Shown piece by piece: positions 34,645 through 42,968 of a stretch of DNA of 64,000 bases. The position numbers and the translations under genes were made by a program. Each line of letters starts with the position of its first letter. The stretch's first letter is position 1. The notes beneath the pieces were generated by a model. That model saw only the letters and a program-made list of their open reading frames with translations, was not told where the DNA came from and did not search any database. Source of the DNA: CAZAPG01 sp964486935. Its GTDB lineage: Bacteria; Chloroflexota; Anaerolineae; 4572-78; J111. The stretch spans positions 372,001 through 436,000 of the forward strand of contig CAZAPG010000001.1 in NCBI GenBank assembly GCA_964486935.1, written 5' to 3'.

Positions 34645-35889
34645 GTGTCTGAAACAAAAAAATGGGGCAATGTGCCGGTTGAACGGCTGCTGGAGTGTCC
34701 CAAAACAATGACCAACGGCCCCTGCGGCGGCGTGGGGCTGGATGGCAGTTGCGAAGTTGACCGCAGCAAACTCTGCGTCTGGCACGAGTCTCTCAATCAG
34801 GCCAGATCCCCCGAAGTCTACCGGCGCGTGCCGGTGGCCGACTGGTCGGGCAACGGGGCCAACTGGGCCAACACCTTTGCCGAGGACAAAATTGCGCCGC
34901 CCCCGCAAATTGCCAACTTTGCCGATAAAAACCGGCGGCCCCTGCGCTGCGGTAGTCGCTTTGAACGGTTATTGCGCCAGGGCGAGTTTGTTGTTACCTG
35001 CGAGGTGAACCCCCACGATAGCGCCGCCGCCGCCGCCATCATCGAATACGCCAAAACGCTGGCCGGCCACATCGACGCCGCCCACATTAGCGACAACTCG
35101 CTGGCGCAGCCCCATATGTGCGGCCTGGCCGTGGCCGCCCTCATTCAAAATGTTGGCATTGAACCCATTTTGCATTTAACCTGCCGCGACCGCAACCGGC
35201 TGATGCTTCAGGCCGACTTGCTGGGCGCGCATGCCCTTGGCGTGCGAAACGTGCTCTGCCTCACCGGCGACCACCCCCGCCTGGGCGACCACCCCACCGC
35301 CAAAGCCGTGTTCGACCTGGACTCGATTACCTTTACCGCAATGACCCGCAAAATGCGCGATGAGGGCCGTTTTGAAAGCGGCGAGCGCGCGCTGGATGTC
35401 AAACCGCAATTTTTTATTGGCGGCGCGGTTGGCATCACTGCCCCGCCGCTGGAGTTTCGCCCGCACCGGCTGGTCAAAAAAATTGATGCCGGTCTTGACT
35501 TTGCCATTTCCCAACTGATTTTTGATATGGACATGCTCCGCGAGTTTATGAAGCGCTTCCGCGATATGGGGCTGGATGAGAAAATTCACCTGCTCATTGG
35601 CGTGGGCGCGCTGCACAACCCCAACCAGTGCCGCTATATTAACGCCAACACCCCCGGCGTGGTGATTCCTGAGTCTATCATCAACCGGCTCAACGGAGTG
35701 CCGCCAAACGAGCGCAAAAAAGAAGGCGTTAAAATTGTGGTGGAGCAGATTCAAGAGCTGCGCGAGATGCCCGGCATTTACGGCGTCGATATTATGGATT
35801 TGGACCCCCGGCGCTGGTTTCCCACCGTGGAAATTGTCGAAGCTGCCGGTCTGCAACATCGCCCGGCCCTGGCGGCGGTTAACAGCTAA
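34645..35889 (+). CDS. metF: MetV-MetF fusion: methylenetetrahydrofolate reductase
   Basis: The GTG at 34645 follows AGGAGG. Residues 1-60 form a small cysteine domain of the MTHFR-C/MetV kind (C18, TNGPCGG with C27, C36, LCVWHE with C44), which should bind an iron-sulfur cluster or zinc. Residues about 100-405 are the MetF TIM barrel (FVVTCEVNPHDS, ILHLTCRDRNRL, NVLCLTGDHPRLGDHP, FAISQLIFDMD). It reduces 5,10-methylene-THF to 5-methyl-THF. In acetogens MetV and MetF are separate polypeptides; here MetV precedes MetF in one chain. Its neighbours include a cyclodeaminase and a pteridine-reductase-like SDR, which points to one-carbon folate metabolism. Confidence 0.88.
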   Translation: MSETKKWGNVPVERLLECPKTMTNGPCGGVGLDGSCEVDRSKLCVWHESLNQARSPEVYRRVPVADWSGNGANWANTFAEDKIAPPPQIANFADKNRRPLRCGSRFERLLRQGEFVVTCEVNPHDSAAAAAIIEYAKTLAGHIDAAHISDNSLAQPHMCGLAVAALIQNVGIEPILHLTCRDRNRLMLQADLLGAHALGVRNVLCLTGDHPRLGDHPTAKAVFDLDSITFTAMTRKMRDEGRFESGERALDVKPQFFIGGAVGITAPPLEFRPHRLVKKIDAGLDFAISQLIFDMDMLREFMKRFRDMGLDEKIHLLIGVGALHNPNQCRYINANTPGVVIPESIINRLNGVPPNERKKEGVKIVVEQIQELREMPGIYGVDIMDLDPRRWFPTVEIVEAAGLQHRPALAAVNS

Positions 35890-36021
35890 ATACAATATAG
35901 CAATACGACACCCGGGTTTTGTGTAAATGGCCATTCTGTGCTAATTTTACTCATAAGATACAGCGTTTATTAATACTATACATCTGTTCGTTTATAGTAA
36001 CCTTCGCTGTGGAGGGTGACG

Positions 36022-36558
36022 TTGAAAATCGGGGAACGTATTCGCAGGCAGCGTAAAAAACTTGGCCTCAGTTTACGCGAACTTGGGGCGCGTACCGATT
36101 TAACCGCCGGTTTTCTCAGCCAACTTGAGAACGACCAAATTTCTCCTTCGCTTAATTCTCTTCAAAGTATTGCCACCGCTCTTCAGGTACCCATGTTTTA
36201 TTTTTTAGATGGCGCTCGACCCAGTTCGGTGGTGCGCGCCGGTGAACGCCGCAAACTCTATTTTCAAGACTCAAAAATGGGATATGACCTGCTGGCCCCG
36301 GAACTGACCCGGCAAATGATGCCGCTTTTAATTACAATGGAGCCGGGCGCTCGCCGCATTGCGATGCCCCTGGCCAGACCAACCGAACAGTGGTTTTTTG
36401 TGTTGCAGGGACGGCTTGAAATTGTGGTAGGAGAAGAAACCCACCTTCTTGATGAAGGCGACGGCATTTATTTGGATGGCGACCTGCTGCGAGAATTTGG
36501 TTCGGCAAGCAGCGAAGAGTTGATTGTTATTTGCTGTATCACGCCTCCGGCTTTGTGA
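36022..36558 (+). CDS. XRE-family regulator with cupin sensor domain
   Basis: TTG at 36022 is chosen because GGAGG (36011-36015) lies six bases before it; the GTG at 36016 directly abuts that site. The 178-residue protein starts MKIGERIRRQRKKLGLSLRE. HTH_XRE (about 2-60; LTAGFLSQLENDQISPSLNS), then a cupin (about 95-175; QWFFVLQGRLEIVVGEE, LDEGDGIYLDGD). Regulators of this design bind a small effector in the cupin and often repress an adjacent catabolic operon. It is the first gene of the SnoaL-cyclodeaminase-SDR group. Confidence 0.9.
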   Translation: MKIGERIRRQRKKLGLSLRELGARTDLTAGFLSQLENDQISPSLNSLQSIATALQVPMFYFLDGARPSSVVRAGERRKLYFQDSKMGYDLLAPELTRQMMPLLITMEPGARRIAMPLARPTEQWFFVLQGRLEIVVGEETHLLDEGDGIYLDGDLLREFGSASSEELIVICCITPPAL

Positions 36559-36603
36559 CGGGATAACTTTGCATCAATCTGTTTCAGATTTTGGAGCGAA
36601 AAA

Positions 36604-37479
36604 ATGGGTTTTGACCGAGCCAAAATTGCCGCCTGGCTGAGCCAAAAAATTGAGGCGCTGGAAGCCAGAGATATTATGGCGCTTGCCGCCAGCCTGCACC
36701 CCGAAATTTGTTTTACCTGGCCTGCTGCCCAGTGGCACGGCTCTGAACAACTTGTGGCCCTTGGCCGTCAGCATCTGGCAAATTGTCAGGCTATTTGTTT
36801 TCATTTACAACACCTGCTCATTGATGAGGTTCAAGGTATTGCCGCCCTGGCCTGGGTGTTGCGTTATGCGCCCAAAAATAGCGGCGCTTGCCGCCAGGTA
36901 CTGGGTGGAGCCATTTTGCAATTTAATAATCAGGGTTTGCTGCGTCATTGCCGGGTTTATCTGGACCCGCACCGCAGCGAAAGCCTGCCCCAATCAGATA
37001 TCCCCTGGCCGGCCACCCCCTGGACTCCCCACCCTCAGCCTGGCTCGCCGTCCACCCGCGCCCAGGTTGAAAAACTGATCCACGCCCATGCCAAAGCCTG
37101 GTCAACCCACAATGTTGACCTGTTAAGCCAGCTTGTCCACGATGAAATTCATATTTGCCCGCCGTGGGATTACCAGATTGGCCGGGAAAATGCTGTTAAA
37201 GGGGCTAAAATTTATTTTAATTATTACCAGGATACTCAAGTAACGCCTCGACGCATCATCTTTGACTCAATCCAGCCCCATTTTGGCGTGTGCGAGCAAA
37301 CTTTTGCCTGCACCAATCCCGAAACCGGCCGGCGCGGCTACGATCGTGATTTTGCCTTTTTTGAAATCGCGCAGGGCAAACTGCGCTACTGGCGCACCTA
37401 TTTTGATACCACCCATAGCGTTCAACAAATTGAAAAAACCGCCGGCTTTATAATTGGCCGGCAGGATGTGAGTCAATGA
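36604..37479 (+). CDS. Tandem SnoaL/NTF2-like protein
   Basis: This 291-residue protein has two NTF2-like halves: residues 1-130 (KIEALEARDIMALAASLHPE, FTWPAAQWHGSEQLVALG, VYLDPH) and 155-285 (HAHAKAWSTHNVDLLSQLVHD, CPPWDYQIGRENAVKGAKIYFNYY, LRYWRTYFDT), joined by a proline-rich linker. Such folds host isomerases, dehydratases and hydrolases of small ring compounds, or simply bind them. The stop overlaps the cyclodeaminase start (ATGA). The specific reaction is unknown. Confidence 0.7.
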   Translation: MGFDRAKIAAWLSQKIEALEARDIMALAASLHPEICFTWPAAQWHGSEQLVALGRQHLANCQAICFHLQHLLIDEVQGIAALAWVLRYAPKNSGACRQVLGGAILQFNNQGLLRHCRVYLDPHRSESLPQSDIPWPATPWTPHPQPGSPSTRAQVEKLIHAHAKAWSTHNVDLLSQLVHDEIHICPPWDYQIGRENAVKGAKIYFNYYQDTQVTPRRIIFDSIQPHFGVCEQTFACTNPETGRRGYDRDFAFFEIAQGKLRYWRTYFDTTHSVQQIEKTAGFIIGRQDVSQ

Positions 37480-38069
37480 CAGAACAAATAACCCGGCACA
37501 CCATTAGACAATTTGCCGGCACGGTTGCCGGCCAACAGCACGCCATGGCCGGAGCGGTCATTGCGGCGGGGGCGGCGCAGGCGGCGGCTTTGGGCGCGGC
37601 CTGTTTGCAAATTACCCTGGCAGACCGGCCCGACGACCTGGACAGCGTTATGGTTACGCAGCAAGTGGAGCAGATGCTGACCCTCAAAAATCGGTTATTG
37701 GAGTGGTGCGACCAGGACGCCAGCGCCATTGCCCAATTTGTGGCGCTGCGCCAGGCCGGAGAAGAATTGAAAGGGCAGCAACTGCTGTGCAACGCCCCGG
37801 CGCAAATGAGCCAGCTTTCCATTGAGGCGGCTAACCTTTTGCAAAACTTTCGCCCGTTTGTTACAGAACGGGTGCGCGACGACCTGGAAATGAGCCTCAG
37901 CCTGCTGGCGGGAACTGCCAGAGCCGCGCTGCTATTGCTTGACAGTAACCTTAGAATCTGGCCGGAAAAACCGCTACTGGAAAAATACGAACCCCTCCTG
38001 GCCGGCCTGGAAAACGACCTTAACCGGCTTGCGCCGGTCGCCCGGATCAGGGTGCGTCCCAAATTTTAG
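37476..38069 (+). CDS. Formiminotetrahydrofolate cyclodeaminase-like protein (FTCD_C)
   Basis: The 197-residue, all-helical protein matches the cyclodeaminase/cyclohydrolase fold: FAGTVAGQQHAMAGAVIAAG is the glycine/alanine-rich first helix, followed by helices up to about residue 190. Known members convert 5-formimino-THF to 5,10-methenyl-THF plus ammonia. The N-terminal segment T-VAGQQ differs from the usual PGGGS loop, so activity is not certain. The last residues VRPKF and the stop come from an inserted MITE-like element (38051-38149): removing it and one duplicated copy gives an ending RIRQA-stop. Start coupled by ATGA to the SnoaL gene. Confidence 0.75.
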   Translation: MTEQITRHTIRQFAGTVAGQQHAMAGAVIAAGAAQAAALGAACLQITLADRPDDLDSVMVTQQVEQMLTLKNRLLEWCDQDASAIAQFVALRQAGEELKGQQLLCNAPAQMSQLSIEAANLLQNFRPFVTERVRDDLEMSLSLLAGTARAALLLLDSNLRIWPEKPLLEKYEPLLAGLENDLNRLAPVARIRVRPKF

Positions 38070-38149
38070 AAAATTGGGACAAACCCGGGGGGGATTCGGG
38101 GGGATACCCCCCGTTCCCTCCAGTCTGTTCCCAAAATTTGGGACAGACC
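38051..38149. mobile_element. MITE-like inverted-repeat element, 99-bp copy
   Basis: It is flanked by perfect 10-bp repeats CCCGGATCAG (38041-38050 and 38150-38159). The ends GGTGCGTCCCAAATTTT and (reverse) GGTCTGTCCCAAATTTT match at 15 of 17. The interior carries GGGGGGATACCCCCC, as in the 12676 copy. Its left end encodes the last residues and stop of the cyclodeaminase gene. Confidence 0.85.
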
Positions 38150-38220
38150 CCCGGATCAGACAAGCATAATTGACACTGGTCACAATAATGACCGGCTACT
38201 AAAATCTGGAGGCTGAATAA

Positions 38221-38973
38221 ATGGATCCAAGCGGTAAAACTGCGCTGATTACCGGCGGCGCGCATCGCGTGGGTAAAGCTATTTCACTGGCGCTGGCCCG
38301 GGCCGGAGCCAACATCGTTATTAACTACAACACCTCGTCCGCTGCCGCCGACGCAACGGCTGCCGAAATTGGGGCGCTGGGCGTAGAGGCGCTGGCCATT
38401 CAGGCCGACATCTCCGACCACCGGCAGGTGGAAAAGATGGTAGCCGCGGCCGTAGACCGGTTTGGCAGTGTTGATATTTTGGTTAACAGCGCCTCGTTGT
38501 GGCGAGAAACGCCCTTTCCCACCGATAATTTTGACGACTGGCATCAGGTGACTGCCACGCTTATCAACGGTTCGTTTTTTTGCGCCAACTTTGTGGCCCC
38601 GTTGATGTTAAAAAAAGGTCAGGGCGTTATTATCAACATTATCGATTTGGCCGCGTTTGAGCCGTGGCCCAATTTTATGGCCCACAGCGTGGGCAAGGCC
38701 GCCTTGTTGGCTTTGAGCCGCCAACTGGCACTGGAACTGGCCCCGGCCGTGCGGGTCAACGCGGTTGCGCCCGGCCCGGTGCTGCCTCCGCCAGATTATG
38801 ACGACGCCAAGATTGCCCGCACGGCTCAAAAAACGCTGCTAAATCGCTGGGGCGCGCCGGAAGATGTGGCCGAAGCTGTCCTTTATTTTATCAAAGCCGA
38901 TTATGTAACAGGCGAAGTGCTGGCCATAGATGGCGGCGAACGCTTTGGCCACCGCAAAGGTGAGCATGGCTAA
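38221..38973 (+). CDS. SDR oxidoreductase, pteridine-reductase-like
   Basis: This 250-residue Rossmann protein has the NAD(P) motif TGGAHRVGKAIS, the NSAS motif in ILVNSASLWRETP and NAVAPGPVLPP. The usual catalytic serine region reads IIDLAAF and the YxxxK motif reads HSVGK, so lysine is kept while tyrosine is replaced by histidine. Aspartate at the serine site is also seen in trypanosomatid PTR1; His at the Tyr position recurs, as far as I recall, in some related SDRs. It may reduce a pterin or dihydrofolate, which would suit the MetF and cyclodeaminase neighbours. It follows the MITE-like insertion by 70 bases. Confidence 0.82.
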   Translation: MDPSGKTALITGGAHRVGKAISLALARAGANIVINYNTSSAAADATAAEIGALGVEALAIQADISDHRQVEKMVAAAVDRFGSVDILVNSASLWRETPFPTDNFDDWHQVTATLINGSFFCANFVAPLMLKKGQGVIINIIDLAAFEPWPNFMAHSVGKAALLALSRQLALELAPAVRVNAVAPGPVLPPPDYDDAKIARTAQKTLLNRWGAPEDVAEAVLYFIKADYVTGEVLAIDGGERFGHRKGEHG

Positions 38974-39129
38974 AGGATAACCCATTGTAACCTTTAACCG
39001 CGCCGGGTCTGATTTTGCGTTTAGACGGCGGTAGGATTAAACTGGAGTACGCTAGAGCCTTCGATAGTAAAATATCTCTGTGGTCTAAAAAAAATTGACC
39101 CGTACAATAGAATAGGAGGAATTTCATCC

Positions 39130-42102
39130 ATGGAAATTCACGTTACAATCAACGGTCAGAAGAAAACTTTTACCTGCCAGCCCGGCGAAACCCTCATGCG
39201 CGTATTGCGCCGCGAAGGCTACTACAGCGTCCGTTTTGGCAGCGATACCGGCGAAACCGGAGCCGCCGCCATTTTGCTGGATGGCAAACTGGTTAACAGC
39301 GATATTTTGCTGGCGGCTCAGGCCGACGGCCACGCCATTGAAACCGTCGAAGGGCTGGCCCAGGGTATCAACCTGCATCCCATTCAGCAGGCGTTTATCC
39401 GCACCGGCGCTATTCAATCCGGTTACTCTACCCCGGCCATGGTGCTGGCGGCTAAAGCCCTGCTGGAGAAAAACCCCAACCCCACCGAAGCTGAGGTGCG
39501 CGACGCGCTCTCCGGTATTCTGGATCGGGAAACCGGCTACGTTAAGCCGGTGCAGGCCGTGCTGGAGGCCGCCGCCGTGTTGCGCGGCGAGGAGCCAACC
39601 AAGGTTGAACCCAACGTGCTCACCCCCATTGTGCTGCCGGGCCAGGATTTTGGCGACCTGTTTACCCCGCCCGAAGGGGCTGACGGCGGTTCAACAGACC
39701 CCACCCCGGAGCTGACCGGCGGCAGCGGCGGAGTCGGCACCAAACGGATTACCCTGCCCAAGTTTGTGCTGGCCCCCGAAGCGCCGGAGATGAAAGTTGT
39801 CGGCAAATCAGAAACCAAGGTCGATGCCGTCAAACTGGCCAAAGGCAACCCCGCTTTTGTCGATGATATTGACTTGCGCGGCATGCTCTACGTTCGGCTG
39901 CTGACCAGCCCCCACGCCCACGCCCGCATTTTAGATATTGACGACAGCGAAGCGCGGGCGCTGCCGGGCGTCCACGCTGTGGTTCATTACAAAAATATTG
40001 CCCGCGTGCGTTATGCCTCCGGCGGACAATCTTACCCCAACCCCAAACCTTACGACCAGGTAAGTTTTGACAACAAGGTGCGCCACGTGGGCGACCGGGT
40101 CGCTGCCGTCGCCGCCGAATCGCTGGAAATTGCCGAGCAGGCCCTCAAACTCATCAAGGTTAAATACGAAGTGCTGCCCGCCGTGTTTGACGAAAACGAA
40201 GCCATCAAAGAGGGCGCGCCGGTCATCCATGATGAGCCGGATATGGAAGGCGCGTACGACGCCCGGCGCAACATCAGCCATTACATTCACGCCGCCGTGG
40301 GCGATGTGGAAAAAGGCTTTGCCGAAGCCGACCACATCTTTGAGCAAACCTACCGGGTGCATCAGGTCCAGCAGGTCCCCATCGAGCCGCACATTGCCAT
40401 TGCCTACTGGGATAGCGACGAACGGCTGGTCATCCGTACCTCTACCCAGGTGCCCTTCCACGTGCGGCGCATGGTGGCCCCGCTGCTGGGGCTGCCGGTC
40501 AAACGGATTCGGGTAATTAAGCCGCGTATTGGCGGCGGTTTTGGGGCCAAGCAGGAAATGTTGATTGAAGACATTGTGGGCCATTTGACGATTGCCACCG
40601 GCCGCCCGGTTCGGCTGGAGTTGACTCGCGCCGAAGAATTTATATCCAGCCGGACCCGCCACCCGCAGACCATTACCTACAAAACCGGCGTTAAAAGCGA
40701 CGGCACGCTGGTAGCCCAAAAAATGTCCCTTGTCGGCAACACCGGGCCGTATGCCACCCACGGCCTGACCGTGCAAACCGTTACCGGTATGCGCGGCCTG
40801 AGCACCTACAATTGCCCCAATAAACTTTTTGAGTGCAAAGTGGCCTATACCAACATCCCGGTTCCCGGCGCGTATCGTGGTTACGGCGCGCCGCAGGCTC
40901 TTTTTGCCCTGGAAGTCCACATGGAAGAGATTGCCGAGGCCCTGGGGATAGATATCATTGAATTTAAACGCAAAAACTGGGTAAAAGTGGGCGACCCGCT
41001 GGATATTGCGCCACAGTTGGGCGAAGGCGAAGCCGATATTTCAGCCATTCCAGTTGTGCGTACCAGCGGCCTGAGCGAGTGTATTGCCCAGGGGATGCAG
41101 GCCATCGGCTGGCATCGCCGCAACGACCCCAACTGGAAGATTGTCCCCGGCAAACCGCACCTGCGGCGGGGCATTGGCATGGCAGTTTGCATGCACGGCA
41201 CGGCCATTCCGGGGTTGGATATGGGCGGGGCCAGCATCAAAATTAACGACGACGGCTCGTTTAATGTGCTGGTAGGGGCCACCGATTTGGGGACCGGCTC
41301 CGATACGGTGCTTTCCCAAATTGCCGCCGAGGTGTTAGGCGTTCCCCTGGAAGATATCATCATCTACTCCAGCGATACAGACATGACGCCCTTTGATACC
41401 GGCGCGTATGCCTCCAGCACCACCTACATTTCCGGTACGGCGGTAAAACTGGCCGCCGAACAGTTACGCGAGCAAATTAAAGAGCGAGCCGGCCTGATGC
41501 TAAAGTTGAATAACTGGAAAGAAGTCATCCTGCGCGACCGCCGCGCCTACGCCCCGGATGGCCGCTCGGTGACACTGGAAGAGGTTGCGCTGCACTCGCT
41601 GCACCAGGACCAGCAGCGCCAGATGATGGCTACGGCCTCGTATGTCTCGCCAGAGTCGCCGCCGCCCTTTGGCGGCCAGTTTGCCGAAGTGGAAGTAGAT
41701 ATCGAAACCGGCCAGGTAACGGTAAAAAAGCTGGTGATGGCCGTAGATTGCGGCGTGGCCATTAACCCCATCACCGCCAGTGGCCAGGTAGAAGGCGGAA
41801 TGACCCAGGCGTTGGGTTACGGCCACTGCGAAGAGATGGCTTACGACAGCAATGGCCGCATGGTTAACCCGGCCCTGGGGCCGTACAAAATCTATCGGGC
41901 CGACGAGATGCCGGAGTTGGAAGTGATTCTGGTGCAAACAGTAGAGCCAAGTGGCCCCTTTGGCGCTAAAGCCGTCGCCGAAATTCCCAAAGATGGCGTG
42001 GCGCCGGCGCTGGCCAACGCTGTTTATAATGCCACCGGCGCGCGGATACGCAGCATTCCCTTTACGCCAGAGCGGGTTTGGCATGCTTTGCAAGAACTGT
42101 AA
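39130..42102 (+). CDS. Xanthine-dehydrogenase-type molybdoenzyme lacking all [2Fe-2S] cysteines
   Basis: The 990-residue chain fuses a 2Fe-2S-type N-terminus (about 1-155) to a molybdopterin catalytic part (about 220-990). AGGAGG precedes the ATG. The N-part keeps the family fold (ILLDGKLVNS, QADGHAIETVEGLAQG, SGYSTPAMVLAAKALL, PTEAEVRDALSG), but the eight cluster cysteines are S38, T43, A46, D58, S97, S100, D132 and E134. The Mo part looks intact: IGGGFGAKQE, PGAYRGYGAPQALF, GATDLGTGSD and, at the end, GPFGAKAVAEIP with the glutamate of the usual GVGE. The nearest known architecture is the fused Mo/Fe-S subunit of selenium-linked hydroxylases (XdhD-like). Without clusters, electrons need another route. 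No FAD subunit is near. Confidence 0.85.
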   Translation: MEIHVTINGQKKTFTCQPGETLMRVLRREGYYSVRFGSDTGETGAAAILLDGKLVNSDILLAAQADGHAIETVEGLAQGINLHPIQQAFIRTGAIQSGYSTPAMVLAAKALLEKNPNPTEAEVRDALSGILDRETGYVKPVQAVLEAAAVLRGEEPTKVEPNVLTPIVLPGQDFGDLFTPPEGADGGSTDPTPELTGGSGGVGTKRITLPKFVLAPEAPEMKVVGKSETKVDAVKLAKGNPAFVDDIDLRGMLYVRLLTSPHAHARILDIDDSEARALPGVHAVVHYKNIARVRYASGGQSYPNPKPYDQVSFDNKVRHVGDRVAAVAAESLEIAEQALKLIKVKYEVLPAVFDENEAIKEGAPVIHDEPDMEGAYDARRNISHYIHAAVGDVEKGFAEADHIFEQTYRVHQVQQVPIEPHIAIAYWDSDERLVIRTSTQVPFHVRRMVAPLLGLPVKRIRVIKPRIGGGFGAKQEMLIEDIVGHLTIATGRPVRLELTRAEEFISSRTRHPQTITYKTGVKSDGTLVAQKMSLVGNTGPYATHGLTVQTVTGMRGLSTYNCPNKLFECKVAYTNIPVPGAYRGYGAPQALFALEVHMEEIAEALGIDIIEFKRKNWVKVGDPLDIAPQLGEGEADISAIPVVRTSGLSECIAQGMQAIGWHRRNDPNWKIVPGKPHLRRGIGMAVCMHGTAIPGLDMGGASIKINDDGSFNVLVGATDLGTGSDTVLSQIAAEVLGVPLEDIIIYSSDTDMTPFDTGAYASSTTYISGTAVKLAAEQLREQIKERAGLMLKLNNWKEVILRDRRAYAPDGRSVTLEEVALHSLHQDQQRQMMATASYVSPESPPPFGGQFAEVEVDIETGQVTVKKLVMAVDCGVAINPITASGQVEGGMTQALGYGHCEEMAYDSNGRMVNPALGPYKIYRADEMPELEVILVQTVEPSGPFGAKAVAEIPKDGVAPALANAVYNATGARIRSIPFTPERVWHALQEL

Positions 42103-42145
42103 CACCAACTACCCTATAAAGCGATTGGCTACTGATTTCTGACTT

Positions 42146-42946
42146 ATGGACTACACCGGTTATCTTGACTTCTGGTTTCTCGACCGCCCCGTTGTGCAAC
42201 GGATTGGACCATTTGCGGCCTTGGGTATTCGGCAGTTTAATGTATTTTTCTGGCGGCAGGCCCCCATTGCCGAAATTGTGGCCGAGTGCCGGCGGCACGG
42301 GGCGCAGCTCTACTCCACCTTCGATGACGATATGGGGTCGCTGGCCGACCCCGGCGACAACGAGAGGACGCTGCGCTCCTGGGCCGAGAGCCTTGAAATG
42401 GCCGAGCAGTATGGTATCTCTTGCCTCTACATTTTTTCCAACCAAATTGAACCACTCAATGGCATAGATTATGTGCAGCGCCTCTCCGGCAACTACTCGG
42501 AGGGCCAACAATACGCCAACCTGCTAAACCAAACGGAAAAAATCATGAAGCTGGTTGAACAAACTCGCGTGGAAGTGCGGGTCGAATGTTTGAATCGTTT
42601 CCACTTTATTGGCAAAATTTTGGTAGACAACCCCCAACTGGCCGCCGATTGGGTGCGCCGCATCAACCACCCCCAATTTCGGCTAACGTTTGACGTGTAC
42701 CACCAGCAGCGCGGCTCCGGCGATTTGCTATGGAGCTTTGAAGAATATTTTGACCTCTATTCCGCCGTGCATATTGCCGATATACCCACCCGGCAAGAGC
42801 CGGGCACCGGCGAAATCAACTTTGCCAACATTCGGGCCAAAATGAGAGAACTGGGCTTTGACGGCGAAATCGGCCTGGAATTTTACCCTTCCGCTACCGA
42901 AGCCGAAGCCCTGGCCCGCACCAAAGCGGTTTTTCCACTCACCTAG
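42146..42946 (+). CDS. Hydroxypyruvate-isomerase-like sugar epimerase/isomerase
   Basis: The 266-residue TIM barrel of the AP-endonuclease-2 superfamily has VRVECLNRFH with the metal glutamate, LTFDVYHQQRGSGDLL with D and H ligands, AVHIADIPTRQEPGTGEINF and GEIGLEFYPS near the end. The HIADIPTRxEPGTGEI block is that of Hyi-type hydroxypyruvate isomerases (hydroxypyruvate to tartronate semialdehyde), known in glyoxylate and allantoin breakdown. The N-terminus is less typical, so a related aldose or ketose is possible. It lies 43 bases after the molybdoenzyme. Confidence 0.82.
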   Translation: MDYTGYLDFWFLDRPVVQRIGPFAALGIRQFNVFFWRQAPIAEIVAECRRHGAQLYSTFDDDMGSLADPGDNERTLRSWAESLEMAEQYGISCLYIFSNQIEPLNGIDYVQRLSGNYSEGQQYANLLNQTEKIMKLVEQTRVEVRVECLNRFHFIGKILVDNPQLAADWVRRINHPQFRLTFDVYHQQRGSGDLLWSFEEYFDLYSAVHIADIPTRQEPGTGEINFANIRAKMRELGFDGEIGLEFYPSATEAEALARTKAVFPLT

Positions 42947-42968
42947 CGGCCATCGCGGTTAGGGGCGG

